Below, in pieces: positions 48,564 to 57,848 of a stretch of 64,000 nt of DNA. Each line of letters begins with the position of its first letter. Position 1 is the first letter of the stretch. Below the pieces are notes generated by a model. The model worked only from the letters and a program-made list of their open reading frames with translations. It did no database searches and was not told the origin of the DNA. Origin of the DNA: Fennellomyces sp. T-0311 (taxonomy: Eukaryota > Mucoromycota > Mucoromycetes > Mucorales > Lichtheimiaceae). Position numbers and translations under genes: made by a program. The stretch spans positions 310,001 through 374,000 of the forward strand of contig JALLLT010000010.1 of NCBI GenBank assembly GCA_025266875.1. The letters run 5' to 3'.

Positions 48564-49882
48564 ATGGATCCAGCAAAGTTATCTCATTTACAATATTATC
48601 TCACCACCTTGGAATACCCACCGGGAATTACCAAGCAACAACAACGTTATTTATACACACAAAAGAAGCATTATTTCGTCTATAACGAAAGAGTGTATAG
48701 ACGAGGATCACCAAATCCACGCCTGTGCTCTCAGAGCAAGAAGCCATAAACGCGATTTATCAATATCACTTTCATCCGTGGGGTGGCCATCTGATGTTTC
48801 TCTCCACTTACAACCGTATCAAAGTTAAATACTACTGGCCTACCATGCGGAAAGACATCAAGGAAGCCATAGAATCCTGCCCACGCTGTCAAAAATCTGG
48901 ACCTCAATTATTACAAGAACCTTTACATCCAGTTCCAGTAAATAAACCTGAACCCTTTAGACACATCGGTTTGGACATCAAACATCAACATATCAGCCGC
49001 ACTGGCAAGCAGTACATTTATGTAGCAATTGACTACTTTTCCAAATTCTGTGTTGCCCGAGCAACCCGATTCGCAAATGCGTGTGAAACATATCAATTTT
49101 TGCATGATGATGTATTTTGTATCCATGGATGTCCCAAGGTCATAACATGTGACAACGGCCTACCGTTATCCAATAAAATTATCGACGCCGTGTGTAAAAA
49201 CTTTTCCATTAAACTAGTCAAAATTCACCCATATCGCCCTCAGAGCAACGGTCTTTGCGAACGTATGAATAAGAACATAAACTCTATCTTAAAGAAGCTT
49301 CCAGAAGAAGAAAAGGATAACTGGGATAGTTACCTTAGTTCAGCAGTTTTTGCTTACAACAGTCGACCACATTCCTCTCACAAAGTATCACCATTCTTTA
49401 TAATTTTTGGCAGGACCCCAATGTTTGCCTTTGACCGCGCCATAGAACAAGATGTGGCCCCAGAAAACTCTGATTCTGCGGGCTCTGAACCCGAATATGT
49501 GGAAGATCAATTCAAACGTCATATTGACACCTTAAACAAAATAAGGCAGGAAGCCGCCCACGCGATTGCTCAATCTCAGGAAAATCAAAAACGCGCTATT
49601 GAAAAGAAATTGTTCAGTAAACGCAAACACCTCAAAGTGCCACCTTTCGAAATCAACGACGAAGTATTAGTATATAAGAATTTCTTGGATACTTCGTATT
49701 CCGGAAAATTGATGGATACCTATATGGGACCGTTCAGAATTGCTAGCATAGACAAAAAGAGTGGATACAAGTTAAAGACACTTGAAGGGAAACCGATTCC
49801 AAATACCATACATGGGAACAGATTAAAGTATTATAAAAGTCCCAACGTTTTATTCAAACCAACTTTCACAGCTTCTCTTTAA
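48564..49882 (+). pseudogene. Integrase ORF with a one-base frame break
   Basis: The ORF starts at the ATG at 48564 and encodes the N-terminal part of an integrase (YYLTTLEYPPGITKQQQRYL, then YFVYNERVYRRG). Around 48718-48725 the coding potential moves to another frame, which continues to 49882 as SEQEAINAIYQYHFHPWGGH; the first frame stops at 48749. The second part has the HHCC zinc site (HPWGGH...CPRC) and a DDE core: Asp at 48974, Asp at 49151 in CDNG, and Glu at 49259 in GLCERMN, with 35 residues between the last two. The GPY/F-type C-terminus follows. It should insert the cDNA into the genome. A one-base loss, an assembly error, or frameshifting could explain the break. No classic slippery heptamer is seen at the site. 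Confidence 0.85.
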
Positions 49883-49884
49883 CA

Positions 49885-50331
49885 ATGGATTTTAACATGC
49901 AACTTCCCCAACTCCCAGAAGAACTCTTCCAATTAACAGATGGAACTCAACCTGATGTTATGCAGTTGTTGAGGGAAATCCTTCCCTCTGATACCCCCAC
50001 TACCGATGAGGCTCGTACACTCGAGTATTTGGAAGTTGAGCTTCTGCTACAACGACTAGGGATTTATGAACAAATCCATAAACAGATCAAACAAATCAGG
50101 AAGTATATTGCTTCCAAGGCCGCCCAACTCATGTTCAACCATCCAAGATTCCGGAACACTGTGGATCATGCAGATAACCGGATGCGTCGCCTCATACTGT
50201 GCGATATGATGGACGAAAACAACACCGCACAATTACCAATGATGAACTCCAACCATGGATTCAGTCGCGCTCTTTCTGAGAGCATCGAAATGGAGCTCCT
50301 CCGCCGTCGCCAAAGCCAAAGTCCCCAATAA
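49885..50331 (+). CDS. Retrotransposon accessory ORF A, 148 aa, unknown function
   Basis: This ORF starts two bases after the integrase TAA, in the context TAACAATGG, which suggests translation by termination and reinitiation on the same RNA. The protein begins MDFNMQLPQLPEELFQLTDG, is predicted largely helical (LEYLEVELLLQRLGIYEQIH, then KQIRKYIASKAAQLMF) and ends in an Arg/Ser/Gln-rich tail. No signal peptide, membrane segment or known domain is visible. Its intact frame inside a young element argues that it is used. Possible roles such as Gag partner, nuclear transfer or host interaction are speculation. It lies on the element sense strand between integrase and accessory ORF B. Confidence 0.7.
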   Translation: MDFNMQLPQLPEELFQLTDGTQPDVMQLLREILPSDTPTTDEARTLEYLEVELLLQRLGIYEQIHKQIKQIRKYIASKAAQLMFNHPRFRNTVDHADNRMRRLILCDMMDENNTAQLPMMNSNHGFSRALSESIEMELLRRRQSQSPQ

Positions 50332-50873
50332 TTAAGGAAAAAGAGACATAATATTATATATATTAAATATATTCAATTATCAAAGCAGTATATAAAATAA
50401 AGGTCACTATCTATGTTTACATAAATCTTCTTTGCCTCAAGTATATCTGAATCGATGCCAGACAATGATTATCAAGGAAGTGAGGACCTTGGCTAAATTG
50501 CTTCAATATATTTTAATCTGTGTCAAATCATAATATCTGTCCAAACTGTCACTACTAAGAGAAACGACCTAACCTACTATGATCAACTATTGGGACCATA
50601 GCAACTCGGTACCACAATTATAACTTCCATAAATGGTAACAACCCATTGTAAATTTTTACATCGCCCCGTTCCCTGCTACAACGCGATAGCAATTGTTAC
50701 GATCTATGTTTCAACACCGCATAGAATCACTCAAAGACACAAGCAACAGCTCCATAATACAATGGACGAAATGTAATCACGACGAAGAATTGTTTTCCAC
50801 AATATCAAGAAGTATAAATATCGATACACCCCAGTTCTCAAATAAGCATTAAATTCCACCTTCAACTTCTACA
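50332..50873 (+). promoter_or_regulatory. Internal non-coding segment with TATA-like promoter
   Basis: These 542 bases separate accessory ORFs A and B. A TATAAAT at 50813-50819 lies 55 bp before the ORF B ATG and is followed by AAATAA (50839). The strings CGCCCCGTT (50664) and TGTTACGAT (50696) also occur in the LTR in the same order upstream of its TATAAAT. This suggests a second, LTR-like promoter driving ORF B. Confidence 0.5.
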
Positions 50874-51542
50874 ATGGATCACATCAAAACACCTTTATCT
50901 AGCCCTGTCTATTCTCCTGTATCCAGAGCCTCCGAGTCATTTCTATTCCTAGACTCTCGTGTATCTGAAATACCTACTTTGGATATGCCATACAAACAAC
51001 CACCCAATTACAATCTATCTCCATATCCCACACCGCCATCAACCGAAGCTCGATCCATGGATGTGGATGACGATATGTTGGCCAATGATGCCATTCCTAA
51101 ATATATTCCTGGAGTTAACCAACCAAACTTGTCACCGGAATACCAAGCTGGAGCCGTAATTGAAAGAAGATACGATCCTAACTTTACTCCACCTCCTCTA
51201 TATCCGGAAGTCACACAATATGAACTTGAAAACACCTATTATTACGACTTGATTCATGAAATTGCTTTACAACACCAATGGCTACGCAAATGTAACCGCG
51301 ACCTCGGAACCGCACGTCGTTTACTCGCCGTTCGCATCTCCGAACGATTATATCCAGTCCTGCTCGCCATTCCCGAAGAAGTGGTCCGACAACAGACGAT
51401 CTTTTTGTATATCGCCAACCACCTACATGATGTTTACGCTGCACAAGATGTCCAATTGAGAACCCTAGTGAATAACTATTTCAATACCATGGTTGGTAAA
51501 GGATTGCCTGCCGAGCTTGCCGCACGGGACGTGCACTTTTGA
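50874..51542 (+). CDS. Retrotransposon accessory ORF B, 222 aa, unknown function
   Basis: The N-terminal 110 residues are Pro/Ser/Tyr-rich with SPVYSPVS and YNLSPYPTPPS motifs, probably disordered. The C-terminal half is helical (YYYDLIHEIALQHQWLRKCN, ARRLLAVRISERLYPVLLAI). It has no zinc knuckle, membrane segment or known domain. The arrangement of its helical half (a Leu/Glu helix, then an Arg/Ala-rich helix, then a Pro-containing turn) loosely recalls accessory ORF A, so the two may be distant relatives. The stop lies 14 bp before the 3' LTR. It is the position where retroviral env or accessory genes lie, but no envelope features are seen. Confidence 0.7.
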   Translation: MDHIKTPLSSPVYSPVSRASESFLFLDSRVSEIPTLDMPYKQPPNYNLSPYPTPPSTEARSMDVDDDMLANDAIPKYIPGVNQPNLSPEYQAGAVIERRYDPNFTPPPLYPEVTQYELENTYYYDLIHEIALQHQWLRKCNRDLGTARRLLAVRISERLYPVLLAIPEEVVRQQTIFLYIANHLHDVYAAQDVQLRTLVNNYFNTMVGKGLPAELAARDVHF

Positions 51543-51548
51543 TTGCCC

Positions 51549-51556
51549 GGGGAAGA
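51549..51556 (+). other. Polypurine tract
   Basis: GGGGAAGA lies immediately before the 3' LTR, where the RNase H-resistant primer for plus-strand DNA synthesis is expected. It is short but correctly placed. Confidence 0.6.
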
Positions 51557-52427
51557 TGTTGCGCCGCTTTTTGAACGGCATGGGAAAATAGCCCTCTCGA
51601 CTTTCTTTGCTTCCCCTTTTTAAAAGTCATCAAATATATACATATAACAATCAGTACAAAAAGATTCATATATATTGTTACGAACAATAAATAGCAATAC
51701 TTAAGGCAGTGGATATTCTAGTATACACATTGACAAGACTTCAACGATTGACCAAAAAGGGTTAATACCAAAGCCAGAGTCTACTTAGAACCATCCTTCC
51801 AAATTTGTATTTAGTTTGTAAAAATAAACACCGCCCCGTTGAGCGGAACAGATCACAGTGCACCATTACAACACACCGTCCATGGTAACGTGATGCCATT
51901 AAAAATTACGCGACCTCTCCACCGGTAACCTCGCAATATAGACAACAACAATGCCTTTAATCAGGTAACGAAAAGACATACAAATCCACTCTGCAATGTA
52001 CTCTGTTACGATGCATAATTAGAAATCACATTAGTTAGATCATATAAATAGTCAAATTCTGATTCTTCAATAAAGACAAGTTCTCTTTCTCTTTCACTTT
52101 TGACAATTAGTTTCAATTGTTTATTTTTCTGGTGTTCCGATCACCGAACTATCCTTTTTAAGACTCTTATATCCTACCGAGACTCATAAGCTTGTTCTGA
52201 GGAACTGCTGTTCTCAACTTTTAGGACTAAGATTAACATCGCAGTTGGCATTACATAAGCCCAATCGAGAACTCCTGCGTGATATATTAACTACCCTATA
52301 GAACGAACTAACCCTTTTCTTTTATATTTTAAATTTTCTTTTTACATTTCAGTAGCAATTTCCCCATAAATCTTTGTCGCAGTAACAACAGTTTGTGGTA
52401 GCTTCATAACACGAATCCACCACAACA
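51557..52427 (+). repeat. 3' LTR (871 bp)
   Basis: Same length and, by eye, the same sequence as the 5' LTR, from TGTTG to CAACA. Followed by an ATATATAT run. Confidence 0.95.
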
Positions 52428-52806
52428 ATATATATATATATTCGGTCGACAACGAAAGTCTTCCACCACGACATTTAGCTCTATTTGTCATCTTTAACTT
52501 TGGTTGACCTGTCGGCTGCGTACCTTTTACCGTCTAGTTTATAAACAGACAGCCCTTCGCAAACCAACGTAGGAGCTTGCTTTTCACTTTTGGCGATACG
52601 TAGCTACATTAATTTTTCACAGCTGGCTAGTCAAAGTGTAGTTCTTCTCAAACTGGTGGTGTACTTTACCTTGCTTTCCTTGACATTGCTCATTTATCGA
52701 AGAGACTGCTGCTGTGGACCAGAATATTATTAGTATCATCTGATATCATAGTTTAAGTAAAAAAGATGTCTATTTTTATCAAATCTAAGCTCTTCTGTAG
52801 AAAAGC
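52428..52806. other. Flank of the LTR element
   Basis: No gene is visible. The sequence begins with an AT dinucleotide run (52428-52441). Confidence 0.4.
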
Positions 52807-55200
52807 ATGTTTATCCCCTGCATTTTTTCCCAGGCAGGACTGATGTCTTTTTCATGTGTTTTTCTAAGGAGAATAAACCAGTTTTTCTTGCCCATGAAAA
52901 AAAAATTGTCAACCCGAAAATTTTTTTCGTCTTTCTCTTTCGTTATCGTGGGATGTCCGTATAAGGTACCGCTTGACCTTGGGAATAAGAAGACCAATTT
53001 GGAATATATCTGCCGCACTGAGGTTGAACAATCAGATTCGCGGATTTATGGTAGTTCCAAAAAAAGGAAAAAGACCCAACCAAATTGTTCAACAATCATC
53101 AGCTGGAATGACGCCGTCGCAAACCTTGAGCTTCAGCCGTACGAAAATACTGCGACGACAACAGACATCCATGGTATCAGCAAAATTCTGGAAATTGTGA
53201 CCACTCAAAGTAGCCACGCCGATGATTTCTCCAATATTGTAAGCAAGCTCAGGACCGGAAACTATTTATATCGATACCACACTACGGACGAAGGAGAACT
53301 GAGCACCTATTCGTTGTCCACATGGATTCGATCAGCAAAACCCGGCGATTCCCTGGTGTTGTAATTATTGATGCAGCTTATAAAACTACTTAATATGGCC
53401 AGTGCACCACTTGTCCATATTGCTGGCGTCAATAATCTGGCATCGAACAAGTGTACCGACTCGTTGCGCACCTTCTTCATCGTAAATGCGCTCATTATCA
53501 ACGAGAAGGACATATACGTTTGGTTGCTGAATTGTCTGAAGTCCGGTATTTACAACACGGTCGACGATGTATCATGCGCGCCTGAACTATCCATGACGAA
53601 TAATGATCATTCTCTTCGTGAAAGTCTCGAGAATACTTTTCCGTCAGTTCCGTACCCCCTCTGGTCCTCGGATGTGCAAATGAACCTCGAGGCTAAATCG
53701 GAAATCAGAAGCATCGATGAAAATGCCATCACGAAGTACGAGGCCGCCGTTGCATACTCGAAGCCTGAAAGGCTTTATAAAAGCCGAAAGCATAATATGC
53801 TATCACTGCTGTGCACATACACAGGAGTAGGAGTGGAACAAACCCCGGAACGAAGATTAGTAAGCACCCAAAGCTACGCCTACCCTGCAAAGCTCGAGTT
53901 TGAATCAAATGAGGAGGTAAACATTGTTTCTATCATCATTGTTATTGGTTAATATTGACTTGTATGAGGTCAGGAAGAAGAGCTGCAGAGTCCACCCAGC
54001 AGTGACCCATTTATACCATCGCAGCCAATTGTGACAGGATACTCCTGGGAATGGGGATTTGGTGAATTTGGTGAACTTGGCATCAATTACCAGCCCCCAT
54101 TACCACAACCATTTTAAGATACCCGGCTTCAGGCACTTTTTAATGATGCGGAAGCGCTGGCTAACAATGGAAAGCTCAGCCCGAACGAATACACGAGTCG
54201 CTTATACCTTCCGCCGATTTTTGCAACTGAAGAAGTTGCCCCGGTAATAGCAACAATTGGATTGTTACAACACTACGTTGATCATCCGGAAACTATCTAT
54301 GCCAACTGTCGCGCCTTAAAGCGGTCCGTAAAATCCGGCGACATGTCGTCCAGCCTCCCCTTATATGTCCCGAAGCACAAAAGCACTACACTTGACGAGC
54401 TCGCATTGAACACCATCCTCTCCTCAGTCTACCTTACAAATGGCAAACGCAGATTCAAGACAAAGTCTTCCGAACTCAGCCCCATCGCAAACTCATTGTC
54501 GTCGTTTCTCGAGCCACTATTCTCAGACCATGATCCTTTGCAACTAGAATGGGACTTCACATCATGGTTGTACACCGAGCTGCATGACATCAACAGGCTG
54601 CGACCCGACATCCTACTCCACGCAAACAGCAACAACAAGCTTCTGGAGGTCGGGAACGGAGAGGTAAAAAGGTCCTGTATGCCTGAACATGATGTTCAAG
54701 AAGCGAGAGCTTGTATACGAGAAGTAAGCCAAAGGCAATTGCATTTACGGATTTAATATGCCAAACGCACCAAAGAAGCAGTGACGTTTGGAATCATTGT
54801 ACATGGTAAATATTAGCATGGCTGTTATACTTTATGATAAGAACTAAAAAAAAGGCTGTATGAAAGGTTCGAGGGTGGAATTGTTGTCGCTGCAACTTAT
54901 CGATGGTGTTTACGTTTGCCACGAATTCCAGGGACTGAAGCTCCCGGCAAACAACGCCATCGACGCTATTGATGTCTCACTTTAGCGCATAATGGCATTC
55001 AAGGTAACCTTGTAAACATTGACCTTCCATTTAGAAATTACTAAAAAGCTTTCCTGAAGAGACGCATAACAGAATCCTTACGATCTGACGACGACACAAA
55101 CGATGACAATGTTTACGAATAGCTTCATCAACATTTCAAGCCCACCGTATCAGGCTTTACGGCAGACTACGCGGAACCAATTTAATATATTACTTTCCGC
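52807..55200 (+). pseudogene. Large broken gene with nuclease-like RPD...GEVK motif
   Basis: A largely collinear coding sequence can be followed for about 2.4 kb. Segments in order are STIISWNDAVANLELQPYEN, FSNIVSKLRTGNYLYRYHTT, APLVHIAGVNNLASNKCTDS, SYSWEWGFGEFGELGINYQP-like sequence, LALNTILSSVYLTNGKRRFK, LRPDILLHANSNNKLLEVGN followed directly by GEVKR, AKRTKEAVTFGIIVHG, and LLSLQLIDGVYVCHEFQGLK. The RPD...(E)xGNGEVK arrangement recalls PD-(D/E)XK nuclease-fold motifs, but this is only a pattern match. Introns are plausible at 53360-53401 (42 nt), about 53917-53973 and about 54807-54849. In-frame stops occur at about 54116 (TAA), 54754 (TAA) and 54983 (TAG), with more beyond, so the gene is probably dead. 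The family was not identified with confidence. Confidence 0.55.
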
Positions 55201-55622
55201 GCTGCCAATTTGTGGGGATTTTAAATTTAAGCAGCGACTTCGTTCCTGAGAAGCAGACCATATTTCTTGCATTACTGTGACGCTTTAAGCGCGCCTAAAA
55301 AAATCTTGCATTACTGCCTTCATTCGCGAAACTACAATATCTTCGCCTTTCAACAATTCTGGAGAAGTGGAACGTATTGTTCTTAAGAAAATCGATGGAA
55401 TCGCGGCAGTTGAGCAAGATTCGTAGTGTCCTTAAGAATAAATTATTCGTAATGCTCTCACTCCCCCTTCTATCCATTTCTCTAAAAAAATGGTGTACAT
55501 ACATAATCATCATCAATAAACACTCTCCTCGAATGATTGATTGGTCCGAGAGTTGCTGAGCACTAAACAAGTGGGCAGTCACCCACATCGCAACGATGCT
55601 TTACTCAATACATACTCAAGAT
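55201..55622. other. Intergenic region
   Basis: Only eroded 3' remains of the preceding broken gene may extend here. No independent gene is seen. Confidence 0.4.
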
Positions 55623-56105
55623 GACCAGGCTAGACAGTACAATGTGACAAAGGGTGCAGCTGGGATGAAGGAGCCCTTTGGTGAGGCCAAGTCTCCAGCG
55701 AAGTCAGGATAATGCACCTGCCTGGATCAGTTTTTGGCATCTTACAGCTTTCCTTGGCTGTGACAAATCTCCGAGGTGTAGGGGGTGGATCGTTCTGCGA
55801 TTGTTGCCTACACCGTTTGAATAATCGGTAGACGCCTAAACTGGAATTGCTTTTGGGTATATTTGCGAAGGACCAGGCTAGACAGTACAATGTGACAAAG
55901 GGTGCAGCTGGGATGAAGGAGCCTTTTGGTGAGGTCAAGTCTCCAGCGAAGTCAGGATAATGCACCTGCCTGGATCAGTTTTTGGCATCTTGACAGCTTT
56001 CCTTGGCTGTGACAAATCTCCGAGGTGTAGGGGGTGGATCGTTCTGCGATTGTTGCTTACACCGTTTGAATAATCGGTAGACGCCTAAACTGAAATTGCC
56101 TTTGC
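55623..56105. repeat. Two-copy direct tandem repeat, period 248 bp
   Basis: Unit 1 (55623-55870) and unit 2 (55871 to about 56105) are nearly identical. Differences are a few substitutions (for example gccaag/gtcaag and cttac/cttgac) and a diverged last 20 bases. On the minus strand both units carry an open segment reading LGVYRLFKRC and DPPPTPRRFVTAKESC, so the unit may be part of a former gene. Confidence 0.85.
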
Positions 56106-57840
56106 TTGCTTGTTTGGAATATAGGTCTAACAGGTATGTCATTTGGTATATTATACTGTGAGTTTCTAACGAGAATATTACATACCTGCCCGAGCCGAAG
56201 CTAAAATCGTGTATTGTGCTGTAACAACGTTTCAAGCTGTACGCAAAAAGTCACCAGGCAAAGGGGAAGGGGCTGACTACGCAATCATTCGGCCTCAACT
56301 CGTTCCCGCGCGCTAGACCCTACATACATGAAAAGGCACGTCGTTGCAAGTATTCTTTCTCTTTCCTGAGGCAAGCAATCACCTCCGAACGATGCTTTTC
56401 CAAGTTTGATCCAAGGCGTCCATGACACATCTGCAACCCCAAGTATATGCATTTGACCCATACCAAAACGTGAACCTCGCTTACAAACTGCTGTGTTCGC
56501 ATAATCCATCTTGCGTCACCAAAGAGATTTTGACTCGTTCGAATTCGATAAAACTCGTGAACTTGATTTCGCCAACAAAGGAGCAGTCTCGAGCAATTAT
56601 CACGTAGAGACGTCAAATAAATCTCAACCTTTTTTAGCATCAAGCAAGCGTTATGATGAAGGGGTACAAATGGGAAGGAGTGAATATAAAGAATATATAA
56701 ATTCTAGCCGGGGACACGTGACCGAAGCTACCACGGTCGCTGCCACTTACTCACCCAAAATATGTGCATGGCTTTACCACCGGGGTAGATGGAAGCACAG
56801 TTACATAAGCTGATATACAGCATATCTCGCGACTATCGTTTCCTTAGTTTCAGTAACCGTATACTGTCTTTGTTCAACAACACGAACCTACAAACAAGTA
56901 TTCGAATACAGATTAAAGCGTATATATTATTATAATTCGTGAGTATGGCACTCGAGGGCGACATCCTTTAGGCAATTCGCCGGCCATAATGAGTGCAGAT
57001 AGGAAATTGAAAAGTGCAGATAGGAAATTGAAAAGTGCAGATAGGAAATTGAAAAGTGGCTATAGGTGGTGGGACATACAGGAAAACCCTTACTGGGAAG
57101 AAAAACCTGATGTGAGAACTGTGAGCTCGGGAGGTATCAGGTATGGCAATAAATATAAAATTCTAGCTACGTGACAAAGTAAAGAAAAAGAAAAGGAATG
57201 GAATTAGTGATAGCGGCAGTTGTCTGCGTACCCACGGTAGTGGGAATACTAGCCAGTGGTATCGATATTGCTGTTGGTATCGTCAAAAAATGCATCCAGG
57301 ATCACCTGTGGATCGGGTTCTGGGTCAAATTGTGTATCTGGATGGGTACATACATCAATATCCCGAAGAACGTGGAGGATCAGTGGCTATGTTCGGCGCC
57401 AGTGGCCAGACCGTAGGCTTTTGGCCTTGCGTGGTAGGTCATTGAGGAGAATGTCAATGATATGTTGAGTGCGGTCGACAGGCTTGCGAGTATTTGAATA
57501 CAATATTTCCGAAAAGTAATGTCGCTGTCCAGTAAAATACATGTTGCTTTTTCTTGGTGCTATGGACCACAAATCACCTAGTGGAGAACCAAAGAACCAA
57601 AACAGCACCAACGCATAGCACTAAAACGACGTCAGAATTTCGCAGCCGCTCTATGGCCGAAATGTCAGCGAGGACCGAAATTAGGCTTTGTGTCAAAGTG
57701 GTACAGATATTTAATTGTAGAGCAAGATTCGGCAGCATCACATCAGCTGGACAAACGAGAAAACGGACGCTATGGATTTGGAAGCTGGCAATCTATGTAG
57801 AAGGCACGAGAGAGGGCATGGAAAATATAAGGAGGGTATA
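56106..57840. other. 1.7-kb region with short frames only
   Basis: Overlapping frames at complement 56285-56643 and at 57198-57841 (+) have no recognised domain. A 21-bp triple repeat is listed separately. No intact gene is supported. Confidence 0.4.
56992..57054 (+). repeat. 21-bp tandem repeat, three perfect copies
   Basis: The unit AGTGCAGATAGGAAATTGAAA occurs three times in a row at 56992, 57013 and 57034. In the open frame beginning at 56989 it encodes a perfect heptad SADRKLK three times, followed by SGYRWWDIQENPYWEEKPDV. The 61-codon frame is too short to call a gene. Confidence 0.85.
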
Positions 57841-57848
57841 AAAAAAGA

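Larger units (their letters stand above)
42776..52427 (+). mobile_element. 9652-bp Ty3/Gypsy-type LTR retrotransposon with extra ORFs
   Basis: The element has two 871-bp LTRs, a gag-PR-RT-RNaseH ORF, a separate integrase ORF broken by one frame change, and two further ORFs. Domain order, with integrase after RNase H, is that of the Metaviridae (Ty3/Gypsy). The flanks are ATATATAT on both sides, so a 4-, 6- or 8-bp target duplication is possible but cannot be separated from an AT microsatellite. The integrase has a GPY/F-type C-terminus (GPFRIASIDKKSGYKL) and no chromodomain. No difference between the LTRs was found on side-by-side reading, which implies a very recent insertion. Confidence 0.93.

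Noticed and set aside
50874..51542. Accessory ORF B as a retroviral envelope protein
   Set aside because: No signal peptide, no transmembrane segment and no cysteine-rich surface region.
52428..52441. ATATAT flanks as a proven target-site duplication of the LTR element
   Set aside because: The flank is an AT microsatellite, so a duplication of defined length cannot be demonstrated.
53362..53364. TAA at 53362 counted as a disabling stop
   Set aside because: A 42-nt intron (53360-53401) with GTAATT and CAG removes it and keeps the frame, so it may not be a mutation.
54100..55200. Reassigned stop codons (TAA/TAG read as Gln) in this organism
   Set aside because: The conserved genes in the window end at normal TAA or TAG codons at the expected family lengths.
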